Shown in pieces: positions 42,564 through 50,881 of a stretch of DNA of 64,000 nucleotides (its first letter is position 1; each line of letters starts with the position of its first letter). The DNA is taken from NCBI GenBank assembly GCA_934668875.1, contig CAKUON010000002.1, positions 124,001-188,000 of the forward strand, written 5' to 3'. The DNA comes from an uncultured Collinsella sp. (lineage in GTDB: Bacteria > Actinomycetota > Coriobacteriia > Coriobacteriales > Coriobacteriaceae). The position numbers and the translations under genes are program-made. The notes under the pieces are model-generated. The model saw nothing but the letters and a program-made list of their open reading frames with translations, ran no database searches and was not told the origin of the DNA.

Positions 42564-44297
42564 CTACATACGCCCCAATTCGCCCACGATATGGCCCACG
42601 CGGTCCTCGGGTTCCTTGACCTCGACGCCGTTGTAGCGGAAGAAGCGCGCCGGGTCGTGCATCAGGTCCTCGAGCGGCACCAGCACAAAGTCGCGCTCAC
42701 CGATCAGCGGATGCGGCAGGCGCAGCTTTTTGCCGCCATGGGTCTCGCCGTCCATCCACAGCAGGTCCAGGTCGATGGTGCGCGGGCCATTGGTCTTGGC
42801 CTTTTTGGAACGGTCGCGGCCCAGCTCGGCCTCGATCTTCATAAGCTCGTCGAGCAACACCAGCGGCGCCAGCTCGGTCTTGATCTCGATGACGGCGTTG
42901 GCAAACGCGTCCTGGCGCGTCTCGTAGGCCGGCTCGCTCTCGTAGATGCGCGAGCAGTTGGACACGCAGGTGAGCGGGATCTCGGCGATCATGTCGCGCG
43001 CAGCGCGGATGTTGTCGCAGCGATGCCCCAGGTTGGAGCCCACGGCCACAAACGCGCGGCGCGGGTGCGGCTTGGCGACGGCCCAATAACCGTTCAGGAA
43101 CTGCGCAAAGCCGGCGACATCGTGCACGCGCACGATATTGGCGCCGGCCTGGATGGCGCCCAGGCACACGCCAAACGTGGCGGCATCGCGCGCAGCGGCC
43201 TCAGTCACGCCCGAGACGGCGCCCACAAAGCGCTTGCGCGACACGGCGCACATGAGCGGATAGCCCAGCGACGCCATCTTGGCGGTCTCGCGCTGGATGA
43301 CGATGTCCTCGTTGGCCGACTTGCCAAAGCCCGGGCCGGGATCGATGCAAATGCGGTCGCGCGACACGCCGGCATGGATGAGCGTGCGTGCCTGGTCGGA
43401 AAGGAAGCCCATAACGCGGCGCATGATGGGCGCCGAATCGGGCAGGGTGAAGCGACGAAGCTGCGAGGTGGGCACGTAGGCCTCCTCGCGGCGGGCGCTA
43501 CGGCGCATCATGGCGGCCAGGTGGTCGTTGGGTTCCGGTGTTGCCTCGGCGGGTGCAGGCGTGGCCTCGGGCGCGGCGGCGTCAGAGGCAGGCGCGGCCT
43601 GCTCGACGACCTCCTGCTCGGCTGCGGGCTCGGGCGCGGGCTCCGGGTCGCCAAACGGCAGCGAGGGTTGCACCACGCCGCCCGGAAGTTTGGCCTCAGC
43701 CTTGGGCTCGCCCAGCAGCTTGCTGCGACGGCGGCGAGCCGGCTTCTCGGCCTCGCGCGCGGCCTCAGCAGCCGCCTCGCGCGCCTTCTCGGCAACAAAC
43801 GCCGCGGCCGAGGTATCCAGCTGCACCGTCGCGTGCGTGCGGGCGGGAGCAGCGACCTCACCGGCGTGCATCACGATGACGCCGCAAGTGCTCGTCTTAA
43901 CAAACTCGACCATCTTGGGATCGGTGAAGCCCGTCACGTCGTTGACGATCGAGGCTCCGCAGCGCACGGCCGCCTTGGCGACCGCCACATGGCGCGTGTC
44001 GATCGAGACGATGGCGCCCTCCTTGGCCAGCGCGCGCACGACAGGTAGCACGCGACGCGCCTCCTCGTCGGGGTTGACCGGGGTAAAGCCGGGACGCGTG
44101 GACTCGCCGCCCACGTCGATGATGTCGGCACCGGCGTCGAGCATCGCCAGGCCGTACTCGATGGCGGCATCAGGATCGAAGTGCTCCCCGCCGTCGCTAA
44201 ACGAATCGGGCGTCACGTTGAGGACGCCCATGATGCGCGGACGGTCAAAGCTGAGCTCGTACTTTCCGCACCGCCATGTCTTGCTGTCGTTCGCCAT
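42564..44297 (-). CDS. Dihydropteroate synthase / HPPK fusion with large insertion
   Basis: 577 residues covering two consecutive folate steps. Residues ~20-400 are dihydropteroate synthase (MGVLNVTPDSFSDGG; DVGGESTRPG; SIDTRH; IVNDVTGF; ICIDPGPGFGK; RVHDV). Residues ~414-577 are 6-hydroxymethyl-dihydropterin pyrophosphokinase (FVAVGSNLGHRCDNI; RTIDLDLLW; LPHPLIGERDFVLVPLEDL). Between IVMHAGE (~147) and MGFLSDQA (~296) lies a ~135-residue Ala/Glu/Pro-rich, Arg-patched insertion that replaces the normal short MxxxP..MQ loop region. The ATG at 44297 has AGGAGG six bases upstream. FolB and FolE are not in the window. Confidence 0.88.
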   Translation of the reverse strand: MANDSKTWRCGKYELSFDRPRIMGVLNVTPDSFSDGGEHFDPDAAIEYGLAMLDAGADIIDVGGESTRPGFTPVNPDEEARRVLPVVRALAKEGAIVSIDTRHVAVAKAAVRCGASIVNDVTGFTDPKMVEFVKTSTCGVIVMHAGEVAAPARTHATVQLDTSAAAFVAEKAREAAAEAAREAEKPARRRRSKLLGEPKAEAKLPGGVVQPSLPFGDPEPAPEPAAEQEVVEQAAPASDAAAPEATPAPAEATPEPNDHLAAMMRRSARREEAYVPTSQLRRFTLPDSAPIMRRVMGFLSDQARTLIHAGVSRDRICIDPGPGFGKSANEDIVIQRETAKMASLGYPLMCAVSRKRFVGAVSGVTEAAARDAATFGVCLGAIQAGANIVRVHDVAGFAQFLNGYWAVAKPHPRRAFVAVGSNLGHRCDNIRAARDMIAEIPLTCVSNCSRIYESEPAYETRQDAFANAVIEIKTELAPLVLLDELMKIEAELGRDRSKKAKTNGPRTIDLDLLWMDGETHGGKKLRLPHPLIGERDFVLVPLEDLMHDPARFFRYNGVEVKEPEDRVGHIVGELGRM

Positions 44298-44391
44298 GAA
44301 CATCCTCCTAAAATGCCCGCGCCGCCGCGCTCGGGCGCTGGCGGCGGGGTCGCTTTGCAATCAGTCTTTCTATTGTATCCGCGCGCGCGGG

Positions 44392-45144
44392 CTAGAACGC
44401 AAACGCGGCCGCGATGTCGCAAGAAATCAGCAGGCCGGCATTTGCATCCTGATCGGTGGGCGCTAGATTGCAAATGGCCAGCGTATCGCCGGTAAAGTAG
44501 CGCGTAAGGCCCGCCGCCGGGTACACCACGAGCGAGGTTCCGCCCACGATGAGGGCGTCGGCCGCGGCGATGGCGGCAACGGCGCCGGTGAGCACGCGCT
44601 CATCGAGCGGCTCCTCGTAGAGCACCACATCGGGCTTGATGCGGCCGCCGCACGCGGGGCACACGGGCACGCCCGCGGCATCCTCGTACTCACGCGCGCA
44701 AACCCACTCGGCGCTATAGACCGCACCGCACGCTTGGCAAATGTTGCGATGAACCGAGCCGTGCAGCTCGAACACGCGCTGCGAGCCGGCCGCTTGGTGC
44801 AGGCCGTCGATGTTTTGCGTCACCACGGCATCGAGCTTGCCGGCACGCTCCAGCTCGGCCAGCTTGGTGTGGCAGCGGTTGGGCTTGGCGCCAAGCGCGA
44901 TCATCTTAGTACGGTAGAAGTCGAAGAACCCGGCCGGATGTGCCTCGTAAAAGCTGTGCGAGAGCATGGTCTCGGGCGGATAGGCAAACTGCTGGTGATA
45001 CAGGCCGTCTACGCTGCGGAAATCGGGGATGCCGCTTGCCGTGGAAACGCCCGCGCCGCCTAAGAACACCACGTGGTCATGGGTGTCGAACAGCTCTGCC
45101 AGCGCGGCGGAGGCCTGCTTGGGATCCGATATTGCCTGCGTCAT
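44392..45144 (-). CDS. Sir2 family NAD-dependent protein deacylase
   Basis: 250 residues. Sirtuin motifs: [15 protein letters not shown] (NAD binding), [12 protein letters not shown], catalytic His in ELHGSV, a Zn2+ site with CQACG and CPACGG, then [21 protein letters not shown] and a final CDIAA. It removes acyl groups from lysines with NAD+. The ATG at 45144 has GGAGG 7 bases upstream. Confidence 0.92.
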   Translation of the reverse strand: MTQAISDPKQASAALAELFDTHDHVVFLGGAGVSTASGIPDFRSVDGLYHQQFAYPPETMLSHSFYEAHPAGFFDFYRTKMIALGAKPNRCHTKLAELERAGKLDAVVTQNIDGLHQAAGSQRVFELHGSVHRNICQACGAVYSAEWVCAREYEDAAGVPVCPACGGRIKPDVVLYEEPLDERVLTGAVAAIAAADALIVGGTSLVVYPAAGLTRYFTGDTLAICNLAPTDQDANAGLLISCDIAAAFAF

Positions 45145-45257
45145 ACGTGTCCTCCGTCCGTGTCGCCGGAGCGGCAGCGTTTGCACCGTCGCTCGCGGGG
45201 CCCATCCCGTTCTTGTTGCGTTAATCTTAAGCCTGCCAACCCCGTCGAAAGGACACC

Positions 45258-46076
45258 ATGCCTCAGACTTACACCTTTGCTTCGTGGAACGTTAACGGCC
45301 TGCGTGCCGTGCTCAAAAAGGACCCGAGCTTTATTCAGATCGCGCAGGAACTCGACGTCGATGTCCTGGCGCTGCAGGAAACCAAGCTGCAGGAAGGCCA
45401 GGTGCAGGTCGACCTGCCCGGTTATCACCAAACCTGGAGCTACGCCGAGCGCAAGGGCTACTCGGGCACCGCGGTCTTTAGCCGCCAGGAACCGCTACGC
45501 GTGTTGCATGCCGACGCGCTACTGCCCTACGCCGGCGAAGACGAGGCCGCCGAGCTCGTCGCCCAGGCCGCGACCGAGGGCCGCGTCTGCGCGCTCGAAT
45601 TCGACAAGTTCTGGTTTGTGGATGTCTACACGCCCAACGCGCAAAACGAGCTCGCCCGCATCGACGTGCGTATGGCCTGGGACGACGCCTATCGCGGCTT
45701 TTTGAGCGCGCTCGAGCGCGAAACCGGCAAGCCCGTGGTGACCTGCGGCGACTTTAACGTGGCGCACGAGGAGATCGACCTTAAGAACCCCAAGTCCAAC
45801 CGCGGCAACGCAGGCTTTTCGGACGAGGAACGCGGCAAGTTTACCGAGCTGCTCGACGCCGGCTTTACCGACACCTGGCGCGCGGCCAATCCGGACGTCG
45901 AGGGTGTCTACAGCTGGTGGAGCTACCGCTTTAATGCCCGCAAGAACAACGCCGGCTGGCGCATCGACTACTTCCTGGTCAGTGATGCAATCGCCGCCAA
46001 CGTACGCGACACCGGCATCCGCGGCGACATCTTCGGCAGCGACCACTGCCCCGTCACCCTCGCCCTGGAGCTCTAA
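45258..46076 (+). CDS. xthA: Exodeoxyribonuclease III (AP endonuclease)
   Basis: 272 residues, the usual ExoIII length. Motifs of the EEP fold: SWNVNGLRA, LALQETKLQ (metal Glu), DVYTPNAQ, CGDFNVAHEEIDL (Asp and Asn), DYFLVS and GSDHCPV (catalytic His). It cleaves at abasic sites and trims 3' ends in base excision repair. Monocistronic; the family A element begins 17 bases after its stop, and its central hairpin with T-run could act as terminator. Confidence 0.93.
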   Translation: MPQTYTFASWNVNGLRAVLKKDPSFIQIAQELDVDVLALQETKLQEGQVQVDLPGYHQTWSYAERKGYSGTAVFSRQEPLRVLHADALLPYAGEDEAAELVAQAATEGRVCALEFDKFWFVDVYTPNAQNELARIDVRMAWDDAYRGFLSALERETGKPVVTCGDFNVAHEEIDLKNPKSNRGNAGFSDEERGKFTELLDAGFTDTWRAANPDVEGVYSWWSYRFNARKNNAGWRIDYFLVSDAIAANVRDTGIRGDIFGSDHCPVTLALEL

Positions 46077-46092
46077 CCCCGCATGATCCCCT

Positions 46093-46309
46093 GGGGACGG
46101 AGGAAAACAGATCATTTTGCCTTCCCGAGGGCATCTGCGTGGCCCGTCTGCCACGAAAGTGGCCTATCTACTACGTTTAAGCGACTACCCTCAACCATGC
46201 CGTCCAGCACAAAAACAAAACCGCAGGTAGAAAGCCTGCGGTTTTTCATAAAACGCGGTTATGGTCAGGAGTATCGAGCAAAACGTAGTAGATGGGCCGC
46301 TTTCGTGGC
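46093..46309. repeat. Palindromic element family A, copy 2
   Basis: Begins with GGGGACGGAGG (46093-46119 block), 30 bases, then a 160-bp core (46150-46309) with 29-bp inverted arms and the central hairpin AAAACCGCAGG/CCTGCGGTTTT (46217-46245). The same spacing (30 bases) and core length (160) as copy 1, in reverse orientation. Confidence 0.75.
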
Positions 46310-46402
46310 GGGCGCTATCAACTGACACCCTGAAGACGAAGGATGCCGGGCAATTTTGGCCTTCTGGGGCTGTGATGACCGTCGCATGAGCTCGTCCGCT
46401 TC

Positions 46403-46554
46403 AAAACTATGCCGGTTTACGGGGCTGAATCGCGGATTCCCAACCATGCGCAATTCGAGCAGAATAAAACCGCAGGTAGACAGCGTGCCCTTTTTCGAAA
46501 GATGCCGGTATGGTCGGCTTGTGCCAATCCAGCCCCGTAAACCGGCATAGTTTT
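46403..46554. repeat. Palindromic element family B, copy 2 (152 bp)
   Basis: Perfect 24-bp inverted arms starting AAAACTATGCCGGTTTACGG. Relative to copy 1, an A-T pair of the stem is T-A here and a C-A mismatch is repaired to C-G, with identical total length. Confidence 0.75.
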
Positions 46555-46625
46555 GAAATGGCACCGCTGCGGTATTGATTCCCACAACAGCACAAGCAAC
46601 CCCAGAGCCTCACCCCATCCCTATA

Positions 46626-46691
46626 AGTTGCGGTGAAATAGTTCCTGGCTGGAGGCAAAATGGCCAAAGCAGGAACTATTCCACCGCAACT
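46626..46691. repeat. 66-bp palindromic element, TTGCGGTGAAATA family copy 2
   Basis: 22-bp arms (one mismatch) around a 22-base loop. The outer 15 bases are AGTTGCGGTGAAATA as at 24111; the inner arm differs (GTTCCTG instead of CGGACTGTT) but still pairs. Confidence 0.7.
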
Positions 46692-46694
46692 TCG

Positions 46695-46807
46695 GGGGTA
46701 GCTAATTTGGGACGGGGCTCTTTTAGCTACCCCGCTGATTGCGCGAACGGTTTGGCCGACTACGAACGGGGGTAGCTAAAAGAGCCCCGTCCCAAATTAG
46801 CTACCCC
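46695..46807. repeat. 113-bp palindrome with perfect 39-bp arms (family F)
   Basis: Arms 46695-46733 and 46769-46807 are perfect inverted repeats around a 35-base loop. Each arm is itself an imperfect palindrome opening GGGGTAGCTAA and closing TTAGCTACCCC, so a cruciform or a four-armed fold is possible. It lies 7 bases from the S-component stop codon and may end that gene. Confidence 0.8.
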
Positions 46808-46813
46808 AGCCCC

Positions 46814-47515
46814 TTACAGACCGTACTTTATGACGACTCGGTTGATGCGACGACACCAAGACTTGTAGAGGGCTGCCAAGAACACGCAGGTTGCCAGGCC
46901 GTGTGTGATATCGAATGGCACCGCCGTGGCAAGGCGCGCCACCGCACCCGCCCAGGTAAGCGGCTGGACAAAACCGATGATGTCATACGCGTTGATCACC
47001 ACGCCGTACAGCAGGCCCGAGGCAAAGCCATACGCCAGCAGCGCCGGCATGCGCACGGTTCCGTCGGCGCGGTCGAACGCACCCGCATGTGCCAGTGCGC
47101 CGCCGACGTAGCCCACCAGGCCCCAGGCATACATCTGCCACGGCGTCCACATGCCCTGTCCAAAAAAGAAATTGCTGGTCAAAGCCGCCAACGCACCGAC
47201 CATAAAGCCATTACGACGGCCAAGCGTTGCCCCCGCGATAATGGCGATGGCACTCACCGGCTTAAAGTCGGGAATGGGCCCAAACAGGATGCGCCCCGCC
47301 GCCGCCAACGCCGCCAACACCAGCGTGGGCATAATCTGACGCAGGCCCGGACGCGACTCCTCGTAACCCGCAAAGAACAGCGCAAGCACGAGCGCCACCA
47401 TAGCGAGCATCAACAAAGCAGCCTGGGCAATGCCCAGATACAGCATGATGCCCATGCATGGCGGCACGAACAAAAGCACTGGCCCCTCTATGTAGCGCCA
47501 TATACGAGCAAGCAC
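46814..47515 (-). CDS. ECF transporter S component (substrate-binding membrane protein)
   Basis: 233 residues with six or seven hydrophobic segments. The segment GRILFGPIPDFKPVSAIAII, then GATLGRRNGFMVGALAALTS and FFFGQGMWTPWQMYAWGLVG, is typical of ECF S components of the cobalamin or cobalt-related CbrT/CblT group. Substrate assignment is tentative. Its energising module is probably the EcfA-EcfT pair at 52884-55405. It starts with GTG at 47515, preceded by AGAGGAG. Confidence 0.7.
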   Translation of the reverse strand: MLARIWRYIEGPVLLFVPPCMGIMLYLGIAQAALLMLAMVALVLALFFAGYEESRPGLRQIMPTLVLAALAAAGRILFGPIPDFKPVSAIAIIAGATLGRRNGFMVGALAALTSNFFFGQGMWTPWQMYAWGLVGYVGGALAHAGAFDRADGTVRMPALLAYGFASGLLYGVVINAYDIIGFVQPLTWAGAVARLATAVPFDITHGLATCVFLAALYKSWCRRINRVVIKYGL

Positions 47516-47617
47516 GCGAGCTCCTCTTGCGATCTTTCTCTATCGTTCGCGCCCCATTGTGGCACACGCGCAGCACAGGTTCATCGACGATACATTCCAC
47601 TCGTTAAACAAAACAAC

Positions 47618-47647
47618 GCGCATGCGACTGAAGCCAATCGCATGCGC
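47618..47647 (-). terminator. Terminator after the small membrane protein gene
   Basis: A perfect 10-bp stem GCGCATGCGA / TCGCATGCGC; the minus strand continues GTTGTTTTGTTT. Confidence 0.7.
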
Positions 47648-47703
47648 GCAAAGAAGAGACGAATTATCACGAATGATTCGTTTAGACAGGGCGGCCCTTC
47701 AGG

Positions 47704-48207
47704 CTATTCCGCCTCGAGCACTTCCTCGATCTGCGAGGTCTTTTCGCCCACAAGAACATGGGCGATCTTTGCCGCGATGGGGTCGAACAGCAAGCCACCG
47801 ACCACAACAAAGGCCCAGCCGCCGGTAGCGAGCTTTGCCCAACGGGAGAAATAGGTTGTTTCGCCCACGAGACCAAAGCCGGTCTGGAACGCTATCTCAG
47901 CCAAACCGATAATCAAAAAGAGCAGCGTGGCGGCAAACACCGTACCGGCAATCTTTACCGCGGGGCCGCCCGGTTTGAATCCAAAGAAATCAACCCAGCC
48001 CCCAACGGCCTTTCCAAACTGCGGTAGTGAGCTCACCGCCTCTGCGATGACGACAGCGAGCGCAAGCTGCCCCCAAAAACCGGTAGGACTCGACATATCG
48101 AGTGCCGCTTTGCCTTCGATAATAGGCAAAAAGGAGCACATCAGGAGCGGGTTCACCAGGGCATTGATTATGCCAGCGACCCTCGTTTCTCGAGTATTCA
48201 TATTCAT
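47704..48207 (-). CDS. Four-helix membrane protein of unknown family
   Basis: 167 residues. Hydrophobic segments at ~10-30, ~48-62, ~85-110 and ~125-145; the C-terminus is acidic (GEKTSQIEEVLEAE). No recognised motif. It follows the LuxR regulator gene by 70 bases on the same strand and may belong to the regulator/MATE/amidohydrolase group. Confidence 0.55.
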   Translation of the reverse strand: MNMNTRETRVAGIINALVNPLLMCSFLPIIEGKAALDMSSPTGFWGQLALAVVIAEAVSSLPQFGKAVGGWVDFFGFKPGGPAVKIAGTVFAATLLFLIIGLAEIAFQTGFGLVGETTYFSRWAKLATGGWAFVVVGGLLFDPIAAKIAHVLVGEKTSQIEEVLEAE

Positions 48208-48277
48208 ATATTCCTTTAGTTTTCGTAGTGATACGGTACGTGGAGAAACCGCGCCTCTACTGGAAAGCCAGTTTTAA

Positions 48278-49345
48278 TTACTTTTCCGCAGGAGCGGCAG
48301 CACCACGCGAGCGCTCGTAAAACATGCCCATGAGTTCGCTACGACGCGAGACAGACAGTTTTCGATAGATGCTATGGACGTGAGCCTTAACCGTTCCCAA
48401 CGAGATAACTAAATCGTTTGCTATCTGCTGGTTCCCCTGTCCCGTCAGAACTCGAGACAATACTTCTTGCTCGCGCGGCGTGAGCTCGTAGAGCGCACAG
48501 AAATCGGCAATATTGCTGGCGCCCTGCTTCGCCGCGCGCTGCTCCGTCTCCAAGCGATACAAATCCAGACGATCGCGCACAAGCTGCTCGGTTCGCCGCA
48601 CGTGGAACTCATCTTGATAGTGGCGTGCGTAGATAATGCAGGAAACCGCAAGACCGGCCCACAGAGTGTCTTCCATAATAACAATCTTGCCGACGTAAAA
48701 CGGAACCGAGCCAGAACGCATATACATGGCTGCGTAGATAAGGTCCTCGCCAATCGAGGCGGCGTAGGCGCAAAGGCACAAAAGAAGCAGCGAACGCAAA
48801 AGATGCAGCGCGCGTGAATCAGCATCCTCCACGGGGGCGGAATGCGCCAAGCCCATCAGGCTCCAGGCGCAAAGCGAAATCATGACCAAGGGATCGATAA
48901 GGAGAAATACAATGTCGGATACGATGCCCAGATAAACTGTCCCCGCCAAGCAACGAACCAGAGCGAGCACCGGGAAGAGAAGGAACAAAGCCGATCGTGC
49001 GGTACGCTTGGTCACATCACATGCCAGCAAATAGAAGAGGATCTCCTCGCCCATCTGAGAGAGCGTCTTCGCTATTCCAAAAAGGGTCAAAGCACCATGG
49101 GGGCCAAAGCTGCCTCCCGAAGAGAACGTCCCCGACACAAGGGACGATCCCATATCGGCCACTCCTTCGAGGGCCAGCAGGGCCATGAGCATAGAGAGGT
49201 ACGCAAAGCGCTTGCTCTCCGTCATGCCTTTTGTCACACCGCAGAAAAAAGCGGCGCAGGCAAAGAGGCAAAGGAAGAACACGTTGTAAAGATAGATATA
49301 AAACCCCACGAGCTTGTCCTCCCCTTTTGCCGCAACGAGACGCAT
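48278..49345 (-). CDS. LuxR-type regulator with multi-pass membrane N-terminus
   Basis: 355 residues. Seven or eight hydrophobic helices (~12-245), a short coiled segment, and a LuxR HTH (~288-345) with LTPREQEVLSRVLTGQGNQQ and LGTVKAHVHSIYRKL. This membrane-embedded LuxR arrangement is common in coriobacteria such as Eggerthella and Slackia, where such regulators often neighbour the transporter or enzyme genes they control. The MATE and amidohydrolase genes upstream are the likely targets. No receiver domain, so no partner kinase is implied. Confidence 0.85.
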   Translation of the reverse strand: MRLVAAKGEDKLVGFYIYLYNVFFLCLFACAAFFCGVTKGMTESKRFAYLSMLMALLALEGVADMGSSLVSGTFSSGGSFGPHGALTLFGIAKTLSQMGEEILFYLLACDVTKRTARSALFLLFPVLALVRCLAGTVYLGIVSDIVFLLIDPLVMISLCAWSLMGLAHSAPVEDADSRALHLLRSLLLLCLCAYAASIGEDLIYAAMYMRSGSVPFYVGKIVIMEDTLWAGLAVSCIIYARHYQDEFHVRRTEQLVRDRLDLYRLETEQRAAKQGASNIADFCALYELTPREQEVLSRVLTGQGNQQIANDLVISLGTVKAHVHSIYRKLSVSRRSELMGMFYERSRGAAAPAEK

Positions 49346-49405
49346 GACTCATGATAGCGCAACGGTACCCCGCGGATATTCGAACCGGCCGCAACCCGCA
49401 AGAGA

Positions 49406-49438
49406 CGGGCGGCAAGGCTCGAGTAACCCTACCGCCCG
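49406..49438 (-). terminator. Stem-loop after the MATE gene
   Basis: CGGGCGG / CCGCCCG with a 19-base loop, 30 bases past the MATE stop codon. No strong T-run. Confidence 0.5.
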
Positions 49439-49467
49439 CAATTTATTGCAGAATCCGATTGTTTGAT

Positions 49468-50880
49468 TTACATCTCTTCGGCAGCCGCAGCGCGAGCAGC
49501 CTCGAGAACCTCTTCGGGAAGCTCGACGCCCTCGTCGGTGTTATAGCCGTACTTCGCAGCGCCCTTCTTAAGGAAGAAGATCGAGACCACAGCGGTAAGA
49601 GCCTCGGCCACCGTCAGAGCCAGCCATACGCCGTCGCCGCCCATAACCATAGGGAGTGCCAGCAGCAGGACAATGGGAAGGACAAGGGAGCGCAGCGTGG
49701 AGATAACCAGCGGCATCATCGTATCGTTGAAAGCGGTGAGCATGTTCTGGATGCAGATGTTCACGCCAACGAGACCTGCGCAGGAAGCGAAGAGGACCCA
49801 CTTCTGCGATGCGAGCGTGTACACGGGATCGCCAGGCACCTGACCGTAGACCAGCAGGATCGGCTTCATGAGGACGATGCCAAGGATGGCGATAACGATG
49901 ATGAGGGCAGCGCTCAGGCGACGATACTTCTGATACGTGCTGTGAATCTTCTTGGGGTTGTTCTCGCCGATCTGGTAGCTGATGATCGGGGTGGCGCCCT
50001 TACCAAAGCCGATGAACGGGCCGACGAAGAGGAACTGCACGTACAGGAAGATTGCGGCAACGGCGACGCCGTCGGCCCCAAAGTACTTCATGGCTTGGAT
50101 GTTGTAGATAGCGGTCATGAAGCCGGTGGCGGCACTGTAGATAAAGTCGGCAAGGCCGATCTTGCAGCTCTCGGCGACATTCTTCGCGGGACAGGCCGGC
50201 GAGTCATAATGCAGGGCACTGCTCTTGGAGAAGATGACGACTGCAGAAGCGATGGCGGCAAAGGCGGAGCCGGTACCAAAGCCAAGAGCTGCACCCGTGG
50301 TGCCCAGACCAAGCGTACCCTGGTAGACAACGTCCATGCCCAGCGTGACCAGACCACCAAGGATGGTGATCACCATGCAATGCGTGGGCTTACCAGCAGT
50401 GAGCAGCCACATCTGGAAACCAAGCTGGATGGTGTAGAGCGGCATGAAGAAGCGGTGCACGTTCCAATAGGTGGTGCAGACGGGAGCGAGGCCTGCGTCA
50501 GCGCCCATGAAGTACCACACCTGGTCGCCAGCAAAGCTGATGGCAAAGCCCCAAACGGTAGCGATAATGGTCGAGATGAGAAGCACGCAAGTGAAGGTCT
50601 TGTTTGCCTCGGTCGTCTTCTTCTCGCCCAGAAGCTTGCCCAGAAGGGCGGCGGAACCGCCGGAGAACAGGAAGGCGATGGCCTCTACCACTGCCTGAGC
50701 AGGATAGACGATGTTAATGGCCGAAAGCGTCGCCGTGCTGTTGAAGTTGGTGGCGATAGCGGTGTCGAAAATCTGATAGATACCGGTCCAGAGCTGCAGC
50801 AGGATCGAGGGAGCTGCAAAGAGGAACAGACCGATAAGCGTGTAGTTACGCGCGAGCTTGTTAGGGCTGGTTTCTGCCAT
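49468..50880 (-). CDS. MATE family efflux transporter
   Basis: 470 residues with 12 predicted helices in two six-helix halves. MATE-like features: IGLFLFAAPSILLQLW near the N-terminus, IVYPAQAVVEAIAFLFSGGS, GFGKGATPIISYQIGENNPK in helix 7-8, and QNMLTAFNDTMMPLVISTLR. It would exchange organic cations or drugs for Na+ or H+. The ATG is one base after the amidohydrolase stop codon, so both are co-translated. It may export the product or substrate of that enzyme. Confidence 0.85.
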   Translation of the reverse strand: MAETSPNKLARNYTLIGLFLFAAPSILLQLWTGIYQIFDTAIATNFNSTATLSAINIVYPAQAVVEAIAFLFSGGSAALLGKLLGEKKTTEANKTFTCVLLISTIIATVWGFAISFAGDQVWYFMGADAGLAPVCTTYWNVHRFFMPLYTIQLGFQMWLLTAGKPTHCMVITILGGLVTLGMDVVYQGTLGLGTTGAALGFGTGSAFAAIASAVVIFSKSSALHYDSPACPAKNVAESCKIGLADFIYSAATGFMTAIYNIQAMKYFGADGVAVAAIFLYVQFLFVGPFIGFGKGATPIISYQIGENNPKKIHSTYQKYRRLSAALIIVIAILGIVLMKPILLVYGQVPGDPVYTLASQKWVLFASCAGLVGVNICIQNMLTAFNDTMMPLVISTLRSLVLPIVLLLALPMVMGGDGVWLALTVAEALTAVVSIFFLKKGAAKYGYNTDEGVELPEEVLEAARAAAAEEM

Positions 50881-50881
50881 A

